Of a DNA stretch of 64,000 nt, positions 19,788 through 30,656 are shown one piece after another; positions within the stretch are counted from its first letter, which is position 1, and every line of letters begins with the position of its first letter. The position numbers and the translations under genes were made by a program. The notes under the pieces are model-generated. The model was not told where the DNA came from and did not search any database. It saw nothing but the letters and a program-made list of their open reading frames with translations. Source of the stretch: Ulota crispa (Eukaryota; Streptophyta; Bryopsida; Orthotrichales; Orthotrichaceae); assembly GCA_963920765.1 (NCBI GenBank), contig OY987250.1, positions 868,001 to 932,000 on the forward strand, given 5' to 3'.

Positions 19788-21430
19788 GATTGTAGAAATT
19801 TACTACCAAAAATTTGAATTTGAGAATTCAAGAATTTTGCAAAGAATAATGAATGGCATTAGGGAATTTTGTTGTAAATTTTTGTTGCCTCAAGGACAAA
19901 GGGCAGAGTCCAACACACAAAGGCAAAAAACCTGTCCACACCCACACACATGCATGGCCCCTTGCATATAATAATTGGATGATAAAAGCTCAAGGCCCTC
20001 AAAATGTTCTCTTGACACTCAACTTGAGCGTGTTAAGCAATGACCATTGAAATCACTATTCATTCTAAGTTTAGTGAGCTTTATTTTCTTCTCCACTTAT
20101 TGATTGGTCAAATGACTACTTGTGGAGCACACTTGAAGAGTGAGGGTGGGAGACAAGAATTTTGAGGACTCTCCAAAAGCAAATGAAAACACTTGGCGCT
20201 TTAGGAATTGCATGCAAGGGTGCGGATGCTCTTACACTGATATTTCCTAGCGGTCATTGTTTAGCTAGCGGAAAGTTCTGGAATTATGTGTAAGGCACTA
20301 GTCCCTTAAAAATTTGTGTACTAAAAGATAGTTTGCCTCCAAAATGTAAAGGAATTTTGTGGCCGTGTCTTTAAGCATATCTTTTATGGATTATAAACCT
20401 TATTATAGTCTAAAATCATAAAAGTAAATAAAATTGACAAACTCCAAAAATATGGGCAAATTTTTACTTACATTAGTCTATATGAATAAATTTAAGCTTT
20501 TTCAACCTTGGGCCCCAAGAAGTGTGATCAATATATTGTACCAATGTTTGTAAATGCTATCAATACAAAGCTAGCCAATTGAAATGGCTAAAACACTTTT
20601 TGAAGTTCGAAACTACTAGATTAAAAATGGGTTATATTTTATAAAATGTTTAAGCATGTTGTACAACTATATAAATATCATAAAATATCTAATGCATGCC
20701 TGTGAAAAAACGATTGCAAAGCCAGTGAAGTTACAACTTTCTACTGTACCAAGCCAGGGAGCTAGACGCTGGCTGGGCATAGATGGGTGCCATATGACGA
20801 CCACGTGGCCAATGGCAACTTGTGACCAAGTCCAAACCCCTTGATGTTTAGAACAAAAGGATATATTTGGATATGGGCATTCCCAAGCTTGTAACTGTCC
20901 CTAGGCATGTACCTATTTTCGTGCCCTATGTGCTTACCCATATTGGCTTATGTAAATCCAGTCAAATTCATTGTTTACAGATATTCAGAGGTTCTTGTTC
21001 TTTGAATTCACAATTAAAAGGAAAAATTTCTTGTTTTGGTGCTCAAAAAACCTAAAGGATATTCCAACTTCATTTTTCTATATTTTGTTGTAATCAAAAG
21101 TTCAAAGTGATGCAATTACATGCAACAAAGTGGCAAACTAGAAATGAAACTATCCATATATGGATAAAAAGTGGCTGTTTTGAAATAGATGTGATTCATT
21201 AGCTAATTTTTTTAATCATGCATTCCATCTTAGAATAACACAATGGTATAGGGAGTCAATTGAAAATAATAAGATTGGACAAAACAAGAATAGTTCCTTT
21301 CTTGGTAACTCTTCAATAGGAAGCAATTTCTTTTTGCTTTGACCACCAACAATGCGTTTCTATGAAAAAAGTTACTTAGTTTATACGCCCAACTTACCCA
21401 ACATAATCAAGTCGGTAAGTAAGGTGAAAT
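19788..21430. other. Gene-free interval
   Basis: AT-rich with no recognisable gene, repeat or element ends. The longest open frames (62-65 codons) lack protein-like composition. Confidence 0.45.
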
Positions 21431-21449
21431 CATGCTACAAATCCCAAAT

Positions 21450-21995
21450 TTGGACCGTTGCTGTGGACAGTCGCCTCCTACATTGACAGTTAGGACATTG
21501 ATGGGGCGTCGATGCAAGTTTGGCAATCCATCCATAGGTTTGGGGCGCCGTCTCCAACCTCATTTGGTCATCATGGAAAATCACACGCTGTCCCTAGTAG
21601 TTGACGGATTTGATGGACGGTACCGGCGATCGACTTTGATGGTTGAAATTGCATCTAGACGGCCTCAAAGGCTTTGACGGTCTCGACGGTCCCCATGCTC
21701 TTGAACGCCCTGAGCAGACGAACAGTCCGTCCATTTAGATGGTTGTCATTGCCCCCGGACAAACTCATTGAACGGCTTCAACGGACCCCATTGCTCCTTG
21801 ACGTATTGAATGGATGGGCGGTCCGTCCATTTCAAGGGCTGTGATTTGGCCTAGACAAACTCATTGGACGGCTATGACGGCCCGTGCCGTTACTCAACTA
21901 CCTCAACGGCCGCAGTGGCCCCAGCCGCTCCTTGACGTCCTCAGTAGACAGATGGTCTGTCCATTTGGACAGCTATCATTGCCCCTAGACAAAAA
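21450..21995. repeat. Degenerate GACGG-rich repeats (period about 95-120 bp)
   Basis: At least three degenerate copies of a unit built from GTCCGTCCATTT, ATTGCCCCxxGACAAACTCATT and GGCTxxxACGGCC occur between about 21690 and 21990, preceded by scattered GACGG/CCGTC motifs. The GC content is clearly above that of the flanks. It lies at the left edge of the hAT/kinase block and shares the GACGG core with the arrays at 22740-23115 and 29905-30140. Confidence 0.65.
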
Positions 21996-22739
21996 GTTTT
22001 CAACATTTGCATAGATACGTCTATTTTTTTACCCATAACCTCAAGGCAAATTGCTCAAGGGTGGATTAATAGGGATTCTATTCAAAACACCTAGCAAAAA
22101 CATTGGGAATGAAATTTGGACCACAAGTGCCAATGAGGGTGGCGGATGTATGGGATTATTTGTGGAATTAATTGACACAAACTTCCATGGGACCCTTATT
22201 GGAGTCCCAAATTGCAAATGTGGCCAAATGGGTGGACAATTATGTTTCTATAGCACACCTGCTTGGATGGTGCTTAAATTTGCACTAGGGATATGTGCAA
22301 GGATAAAGTCCCTTCTATTAATTTTTAAGAGGCATTGGAGTCATTATGAGTGGTAACCCCTTTGGGAGTCACTTTTTGGCAAACATGAATTAGGATGGAT
22401 GAAGGGGATTCAATCAAATTCATTAGCAAAAGCACTAGGATTGGGCTGAATTATGCAGCACTAGATCTAGGGAGGGTGAGGGTTACGTAGTCTTTTTTGG
22501 AGCTGTCATTGATCCAGTGTTAGTGGCTATACCATTTGGAGTCAATGTTGCTGCTAGCGCAATGTTTTTATGGAGTCAATCGGCGTTGCAAGGTGGAGGA
22601 ATTTTCCAAAGATACACTATCAACTGGCCGGTCCAATTGTCCGTGCAAGGTATCTGATGGATGGCCTTCTCATTTATTGGATTGCTTCCACAACCTTTTG
22701 CTACAAAGGCTAACATTCCCCTTGACAAATGTCCCAATA
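21996..22739. other. Interval with unassigned open frame
   Basis: A 101-codon frame (22051-22356, +) contains a Gly-rich and Cys-containing stretch but no recognisable domain. It lies between two GACGG-rich arrays and is probably internal transposon DNA. Confidence 0.35.
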
Positions 22740-23115
22740 ACCGCTGGACAGACTAATTGTCCCCACTAATATCGCTCGTGCAACCTGCGGATCCATCTCC
22801 CAATTCTCATCAATGTACTTGCCGTCACTTAAACGGATGAACCGTTGTCTAGACGGACTAGCCATCCTCTCCACGAACTGGCTGTCACTTAGTCGGATTG
22901 CCCATCCCCAAGTTGCAGTGGCCGTCACTTGGACGGAGTGGCCGTTCGCTTGACGATTGGTCGTTGCCTTGACGCACTACCCGTCACCTCTGCGTACTAC
23001 TTGTCCCCTTGACGAACCGGATGTTGCCTTTACGGATTGCCCGTCCTCTCAATGGATTGGCTGTTGTCTAGACGGATTGCCCGTCGCCTCGACGAACTGG
23101 GCGTCAATGGCAATC
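22740..23115. repeat. 21-bp tandem array of GACGGATTG.CCGTC units
   Basis: About 14-17 diverged units of 21 bp (for example GACGGACTAGCCATC, GACGGAGTGGCCGTT, GACGGATTGCCCGTC) with a regular period. Each unit is itself nearly palindromic (GACGG...CCGTC). This looks like a subterminal binding-site array of a transposon: hAT elements such as maize Ac carry repeated ACGG-core motifs bound by the transposase. Similar units recur at 29905-30140 on the far side of the hAT gene. Confidence 0.75.
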
Positions 23116-23283
23116 AAGTACATATGGTTCAGTGACGTTCTATTTACCGTGAGTCTCGGTTGCTCTGATGGTGCTTCCTTCTCTTGGGTTGGTTCCAGTC
23201 CTTGCTTGGGAGCGCGGGTGCTTGGATAGGGGCTCAAGTGAAGGAGAGGTGCAGGGGAGAAGTTTTGCACGTTGTGCAACCCT

Positions 23284-23292
23284 AAACCCTAA
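23284..23292 (+). promoter_or_regulatory. Telo-box motif upstream of kinase-like gene
   Basis: AAACCCTAA, the plant telo-box found in promoters and leaders of many growth-related genes, 75 bp upstream of the first ATG of the kinase-like frame and 170 bp after the 21-bp array. Functional meaning is unproven. Confidence 0.35.
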
Positions 23293-23366
23293 TTTCTCTC
23301 TTATAACGCCTGATTTTCATTACTTTGGAGGGGCGTGATTTCTCAAAAGCAAGGGTTTATGTGTGG

Positions 23367-24968
23367 ATGACAGGCATTGGAGATCTAGTAGTGCAAGAGT
23401 CTCCAAAATCTACAGATTGTGTATTTGAGGCCATGGCTCTAGGACCTGAAGGGGTCAATGCTGGGGGTGTTGGGAAATCTTTGAAGGGCAAAAAATGAAA
23501 GCAATGGAAGAGGCACAAAGCTACAAATTTGGAGAAGTGTCCAAGGAAGATTGCAACAAAGACGTTGCATGAAGAGGCATTGAATTTTTATGACCAATAT
23601 TTGATCTTGCAGTTGGACAAGACATACATTTCACATGGAACACAATGACTAGAGATCATTAAGAGGAAATTCCACCACATGTTCCATACAACAATGAATA
23701 GGGACAAGTGGTTGGAAGACTATACAAAAGAAGGGTTTGATTGTTGGCTTGACAAATAAGTGACGACATGCGTTTTCAACCTTGTCCAAGTTGCCAAGAC
23801 CATAAAAAACTTCAAACAGCTTGTATTCCCAACTTAGCAAGCGTTATTCTCACTACACAAGAAGGTGTATTGGTGGCATGATGCTGTGCGTGGATTCTCT
23901 TCACACAATATTTGTAATACTCCATGGCTTCAATAGAGTCAAAATTTGGCCATAGGTCAAGGGGTAGCTGGAGGAGTGGTGGTGGTTGCCTTATTTGGCC
24001 ACAACTTAAAAGAGGGGCATGCAAGTGTGTGTAAAATTAGGCTCCAAAATTCAAAGCATATTCCTGAGACAATGGAATTGGTGGCAAAGACATCGTTGCA
24101 CATTGGAGACTTAAAGAAGTCTAGGGAGAAGTTGTCCATTGAGGTATTGGTTTGCCCATGCAATCATTTAGGAGTCATTAAATTCTTTGTTGTAAACATC
24201 GCTACTATGGAGTGTTATTCTCAATGGTAAAATGGAGGTACTTTGGGTGCCATGTTTCATTTGGATCATTAAAACAAAGACCAAGAAGAAATTGGAGAGC
24301 TTGCTTATTACGCAACACCACAAGGGATGGAAGAAGCAAAACAAATTATGGCATATAGTTGCAACCGCATTGAACTTGCATGGGTGTCGATTTCCATCGT
24401 GGATGCTGTGCAGCAATCTTCAATACTCTACAACAACATCACTCCCAAGAACATCATGCTGCACTTTCCTAATGATGATGGGAGAATTGTATGGATTGCG
24501 CTATGTGATTGGGGAATGGGCAATCTCCTTAATGAATAAACACCTTCTTTGTACCATTTCCAAAGTCCTAGACTTTTGCAAGAGACAAGAGATAAACGTT
24601 GGTGGGTGGCACCAAAGTTGATGTACTTGACTGGGGAGGCAAGGCCTTTGGTATCTTCCACTTGCACGTTGAAGCCACCATGTGTTGGTATACATACTGA
24701 CAAATATGGCATAGGGGAAATTGCAACAAAGCTATGGAAAGAAGACCGCAAAAATGTAGAGATGATTCTTGATAATTTGGCATTTTCTATATTCTAGGCA
24801 TCATTGGATGAATTGATCAAGGAGGATCCACGACAACAATGGTCGGTGACACATGTTGTACAACATCTTAGTGGTGCTCCAACATTTTGGACACCACCTA
24901 TAAATTGCTATCGCGAGGCCCACAAAGAACAAGAACTAAAGGATGAACAAGCTAGGAAGGAAGACTAG
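23367..24968 (+). pseudogene. Protein-kinase-like gene with nine in-frame stops
   Basis: A single register of 534 codons runs from ATG 23367 to TAG 24966-24968 with no frameshift but nine internal stops (at 23496, 23646, 23757, 23835, 23934, 24228, 24270, 24537, 24795). The second half shows a protein-kinase C-lobe: a catalytic-loop equivalent YNNITPKNIML (the HRD aspartate is replaced by Asn), then after a short stretch CDWGMG in place of DFG, and WVAPKLMY in the APE position. The first ~330 residues are not recognised; a Lys-rich patch follows VNAGGVGKSL. The catalytic substitutions suggest either a pseudokinase family or decay. It lies inside the block framed by GACGG arrays and converges with the hAT transposase, so it could be cargo of that element. 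Confidence 0.6.
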
Positions 24969-26670
24969 ATACTTATGTATCACAATTATAGTGCAAACTT
25001 AGAGATGTACTTTGTAGCACTTGCATGTATTACAGGAAAAGAACACGTGTAGCAATGATTGTATTTTGTCTTCCATGTATGGTTCACTAATTTCCTTTTC
25101 ATATAAATACATATGAAATTTTTTGTTCCATTTTTGCCTTTTTGTAATGAATGTTTTTGTTGTATATTATTTTGGTTGTAAATTACAGCTCTAATTTTGT
25201 ATTAAAATTTACAATGATGAACGAAAATACTAGAAGTACAATATGTGCTTTGAACTTTACAAATTGAAGCTTTAACCCCTTTGAGGAGAACTTGGACTTC
25301 AACCTAAACCCTATGGCTAAACCTTTTGGTATGATCTTCCCATACTTTTATGAAAGGCGTGGAATAAAAAGATGTATGTGGGCATTTTGATTTTCCATCA
25401 TCTGGGAATTTGATGAAAAAGTTATGCATGAATTTATGAGAAGTAGGAGAGGACCGCTTGTCCAAGGCTTCGGAAGCCCTAGAACTTCTTTATAGTTAAA
25501 TTTTCCTTGAAACAAATTCTAAAATGTAATCTTTGTGATTTTGTGTATGTGGGAAGCTTTGAATTAGTCCATTTCAATGAATGAGACAAAAGTTATGAGG
25601 ACTATTGGGTGCAAGCAATTTCGGATTTTGTACTATAAAATTAAACATTGAGCTCTTTTATTTTACTCAATTTTCAATATTTCAGTGAAAATACTAAAAC
25701 GTAGGAAGTACATTGTTCATCACAGCACTATAAGTTTACAATTGTTGGGATTTGCTAGTTTGCTTTCAATAATAGATTTCTAAACAATCTGGTGATTCTA
25801 CTCACTATATAGGTCATTTTTTTTTTTTTTCCACCATGTGTGGTACACTTCCAAGCGTACTGAGATTTCTCACAAGCATACCTAACTTCATGTCCTACAT
25901 GGATAACATGAAGTGCAACTTCAAGTAGAGGAATTTTGTGGTTTTAAGAGTAGTCAGAGACTATTACCAAATGCTACAAAAATTATAAGACACCACAAAA
26001 AATCAATTGTTTTTCCTCTTCAAATGTACATATGTCACTCCTCTCCATCAATAATAAGCTGATATTTTTCCCACAAATACCATGACTACTTTTGGTTTGG
26101 GCAAGATTGTAGAATTGCTTTTCCTAAAAACAAATCAAAAAATCCCTTTTACAATACCTCCTAGAAGTGGCAGTTACTAGTGATTTGCATAGGAAAAAGG
26201 GCTTGGTCTTTTAGAGGTTACACTTCTAAACCCTTATATTGATTACAGTTCAGTAAACCCCAAACTTATAAGACATCCTAAAGCATTAGAAATTTGTGAC
26301 TACCATGTACTTTGCAAGGAACAAAATAAGTCAAAAGTGAACTTTTATAAAATATTTAATAACTATTTGTGTATTACAGTAGTATATAAAAAGATGGACA
26401 TATTGTTCAAAATGGATAGTAATTGTACTTATGCAAGTTCTTAATCAATTCATGGAAGTGAAAAGGAGTAAGAGGGGTATTTCATATTAATGCCAAAATT
26501 GGCATGGAAGGTAGTGAGCCTAGTAACTCATTGCATAGTAGAATATGAAGAGATTGTTCTCTTTCACATGGACGCACTCAACGTTTTCTATGCCTGAGAG
26601 TGCGTACATGATTAATGGCATTAACATCTTTTACTGCTATGTCATTCTTGCCAACTCTTGCTGCTGGACC
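24969..26670. other. Interval between convergent kinase-like and hAT genes
   Basis: AT-rich, no coding signal, includes a T-tract near 25817-25830. It would hold the 3' ends of both flanking genes. Confidence 0.45.
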
Positions 26671-29648
26671 TTATCGCGGCACTCTATAATCACTATCTCT
26701 TGGAACCTCACCGGATGCGCCTACACTACCACCAATGGATCCATCATTGTCGTTGGATGTAGCACTACTACTTTGACTAGAGGAATTAGAACGGGGATTA
26801 AGAGCATGACTGCCAGGATGATGGCAAACAATAGAGGACACTTTCCAAATAAGTCCTTGCCCAATTGCATCCATAACACCATCTATATTGGGCATCCCTA
26901 CAATATCAAATAGTTGGGTTGCCCCTTGCTCTTTTCTCATCCTTTGGCGTGTTTTTTTACTCAAGTATTCACTAGTAGTACCGTATTGATGTGGCCGTTT
27001 AGATTGGGTATTGGGACATAGAACTGGGTGTGACAAAGCCTAGTTTGCAGTCATATGCTCTGTCATACTCAAAGGTGGAAAGACACTAGTCAACCGTGTG
27101 CCTATTGATGAATTTAGTCCACAAGAATGAACTTTAGAAGTAGAAGGCCTTGATGGTGGATTATCCAGTAATGACACTTGACATTGCACTCTAATTGAGT
27201 CTTGATGTGGAGGGGGCATGTCAATATCTAGGGTAAGAGGGGGCCTTTTTGTACGAGTGGTTTGAACAAGCAATGATGGTGAAACAACCGCATCATGGTT
27301 GCGTCCTCTTTGAACATCAATGCCATCTGGATCTGTTACAATGGCCACACGTTCATCAATAGGGCTTGGACTTGGCGGAATTTGAGCCATCACGTTCTCT
27401 CCCATATGTACCCCGCTTGGACCAGCAGCCCATGTATTTGGCATCTATGGTGGAAACTCTTTGTGTCCCTTGTGGCCATTGCCATTATTATCCCCCTCAT
27501 TGAAGTCAAATATAGACTTATCAATTAGATTACGCCTTTCATGCCTCCCACTACTTCTAGGAAATGGGTCATTGTCTTCATCGGAGTCATCATTGTCAGG
27601 GTTAGAGAGAATTGACCCAAGGTCCAAACCATCAGATTCTTCTGTCATGGAGTCTTTTGATATCATGTTCTCGGTATACCACCATGTTGGATTTGCTACT
27701 TCCCTTTCTTTGAGAGTCTTGGAATTGGTGTAAATGTAAACCAATTGCTTTGGGCACTTTTATATCAATCTATTGCGAGACTTGTTGTGAACAAACAAGT
27801 ACATGTTCCAGTTATGTTCACAAAATGATGCGAAACACACTTGTGCAAGGATTCTTTTTGCAATCAACGCAAGTGTACAAGCAGGGGCCCCGAGAAGATC
27901 TCACCATTCATGGGGCTCCAAATTAAAAGCGTATACGTGAGGGGATTCACTAAAATCCCTCTTCCCTCTCGAAAAGCTTGGTACTCAAACAAAGCAGAAG
28001 CAAATGTTTGGTCTCCAACCAATAGTTTGCATAGTACTCTCAAGATGGCCACTTGTGTTTAGTCGTTGTCCATTAGCATGATTTCATCAAATAAGAAGGG
28101 ATTCAATTGAGCACCTGCATAATGTAGATCTATTCTCATCATATCCCATTGTGTGTAAAACTTGTATTCAACCCAACCTGCATACTTTGTTGGTAATAAA
28201 AATGGTGGATTCTTGAAAGATAAAATGCTCTTCTCCACGTTCTTCATCAAAAGCCATGCCTTCCCCAGACATGGGCGTTTGCCATCAAACTCTCAAAGAG
28301 CAACCAAGATAGGCTCCACCATGCGCACAAAGTTCAAACAAGACTTCCAAAATGAATCTGATCGCCCATGTCGTTGTACACTTTCTGCCTTTTTCCGCGT
28401 TTCATCTGTTGTCAATTTCCTCAAGTACTCATTCCATTGCGGATCATGGATAGTCAATTCCACATCTTCTCTTACTTCCACCAAACACTTGATCATGAGA
28501 AACGTGGTTGCAAAGCGCGTGTCATTTGGATTTTTTAGCATGCAATTGGGAGAATGTTGACAAAAGATTGAAAGTTGCATGTGATGCCTGCAAATATATT
28601 TTACAATGACCTTTGTTTTCACCACAGTTGTTGATATCCAATCTTGTTTTTCCCAATCTTCAAGTAAAAGGTCAAGCACATGCGCTGGACAACCTTGAAA
28701 GTAAATGGCTGGAAACCGACAAATTATTTGCGTTGTGGCTGCACACATGCTCCCTACATTGTTTGTGCAAACTTGTACTATGTTTTGTCCCCCCACCTCT
28801 TCAATGAAAGCCAGCATACAATTAGCCTCATAGGTAGCATCTTTGCTTTCACCTATTATATCTACGGATCCAAGAAAAACCTCTCCACTTGTACATGCCA
28901 ACATGATATTGATCAATGGTCGGTGTGACACATTGTCCCATCCATCGGAGCATATTGTCACGCCATACTTGTGGATTGGTCCCTCTATCTTTTCTGTTAC
29001 CAATGTGACCACTTCGTCCTTTGCAAAATCCATAAGCTTTGTATGAACTGCATGGTAAGCTAGAGGTTTGTACAATACCCTTGCATTTGATGTAGATCTT
29101 ACTGCATCTATAAAAGCAGGATGCTTTGCTACATTGAATGGTATATTAGCTTCATAAAAAAACTTAGCCCATTTCTTGTCTAGCATTTGATACTTTGAGG
29201 AGTTCATTCCTTCTTGTAAAGATAATTGCCTCAAAGGTGGACTGGTGGGTAAACTAGGGCCGGACGCCTCCAACGATTGTACTTGAGAGCATTATCCCTC
29301 ATAGTTTTCTCCACCTTCATTTGCTGAGACTAAAGCATTAGATTGTCACTCTCCATGTATAGCACTCGTTGGAGTTGTTGACGGCGATGTCACTTCCACA
29401 TTATTTTTATTTTCATCCACCAACACTGCAGGTGCATGTCCTCTACAATTGAAAAACATTGTTTTCACAGCTACATTGGCTTTGTTGCACAATCTCACTC
29501 CAGGGAGGTTATTAGTTCCCTTGTACCCCAAATGGAAAAACAGACAATCTTTTTGATAACTTAGGATAGTTCTACAATATTTGCATGCACTTTTTCCATC
29601 TGGTTGTTGCGTGTACCATGGGTTTCATTGAGTCTTGCCCCCGCCCAT
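26671..29648 (-). pseudogene. hAT transposase relic (BED finger, DUF659, hAT dimerisation)
   Basis: Read leftwards from ATG 29648. A BED-type zinc finger (CKYC ... HLGYKG ... VRLC) comes first. The DUF659 transposase core follows (VTICSDGWDNVSHRPLINIM; VGGQNIVQVCTNN; CPAHVLDLLLEDW), then the C-terminal hAT dimerisation segment (AKRILAQVC, NWNMYLFVHN, LVYIYTN). A ~240-residue Ser/Asn/Pro-rich tail ends at 26671. From 29648 to about 27863 everything is in one frame apart from in-frame stops (about 29627, 29346, 29301, 28293, 28059). One single-base frameshift lies at about 27862. Further stops are near 27760, 27445 and 27037. The full product would be about 990 residues. It is dead as it stands but structurally almost complete. 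The GACGG arrays on either side suggest the limits of the element. Confidence 0.85.
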
Positions 29649-29874
29649 TGTCACGGCTTGTTCTTCTTCCTAACCTTAAAAACAAAATAATAAGATAAGT
29701 ATTCTGTATGAAATGTGTAGAAACAACACTTGCTGCTCTCACAACAAGTGCTCCCCACACACACTCTTCTTGGGCTTCCCTCCAATGCAATGGTTGTACA
29801 CCAACCAAGTCATAGGAGCAGAGATCAACAAAGAAATGTGACCTTGAATAGTCAAGAGTCCTTCTTATGGTCCT

Positions 29875-30140
29875 GAAACCCTAAAGCTTTTGTGAACGGC
29901 CAAACCTGCACAACGGACTGGAAACGTCGAGGAGCCGTCTAGTGGACAAATCGTGCGTTTGATGGACGCTCTTGTTGATCGCTGGACGAACTTGCTGTCT
30001 GATTGACGGACTTGCTGTCCAGTTGACGGACTCATTGTCTAGTCAATGAATTAGACAACAAACTGATTGACATACATCATCCATGGCTTGGATGGTCCAT
30101 CAGCATTTTGGATGGATTCTGCCGCGTCTGGACATGTCAT
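29875..30140. repeat. GACGG-rich array right of the hAT gene
   Basis: Several tandem units of about 20-21 bp (GGACGAACTTGCTGTCTGATT, GACGGACTTGCTGTCCAGTT, GACGGACTCATTGTCTAGTC) followed by looser GGATGG/ATGACGGATGCG motifs. They match the unit of the array at 22740-23115, so the two arrays probably mark opposite subterminal regions of one transposon about 7-8 kb long. AAACCCTAAAG lies at the inner edge (about 29875). Confidence 0.65.
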
Positions 30141-30656
30141 GACGGATGCGTCATGACAATTGGATGTAAATAGCCAACGTCACATTAGTGTAGACAACCC
30201 TGAGTGCAGCAGGGATCCTAGTGATACTTGTATATGGTCTAGTGCTAGAAGACAATAGTTGAAACAAACTGGCTTGCTGACAAATTTTCCGATAGCAAAC
30301 CTTGTGATTCCAAAGACTTGCCCCATTCAAATACACCCTCTCAATTGGCCAAGCACGCAAGGAGTACTTTCAATCCTTGGAAACATGGGCGACGGACAAG
30401 CTCTTGAAATTTAAACAACCACTTTGGCATCACCCAAGGGACCGTCACATCCAACAATGGCATCAAAGTTGACAATGTAACATATTCCCTCAGCCACCAA
30501 ATCATCAACCCCATTGTATAAAAAGACAACTTTGGTAATCCAATTACAACAAGGTACACCCTCAAAGTCAGGGATGTCATTTACTTTGACTGGCACTATC
30601 TGCAAGATATCTTCAACAGAGATATACTCTACGAAATTTGCAACTAAAGACGCCAT
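30141..30656 (-). pseudogene. Unrecognised degenerate coding stretch
   Basis: An 81-codon frame from ATG 30656 (acidic, VNDIPDFEGVPCCNW..., no known domain) ends at 30411. Protein-like sequence appears to continue leftwards past stops (around 30400-30170: RIESTPC, FGITRFAIGKF, LDHIQVSLGSLL). I do not recognise the family. Its position just outside the right-hand array suggests another piece of element DNA. Confidence 0.3.

Noticed and set aside
22740-23115. CRISPR array
   Set aside because: Contiguous 21-bp tandem units without spacers, in a plant nuclear genome.
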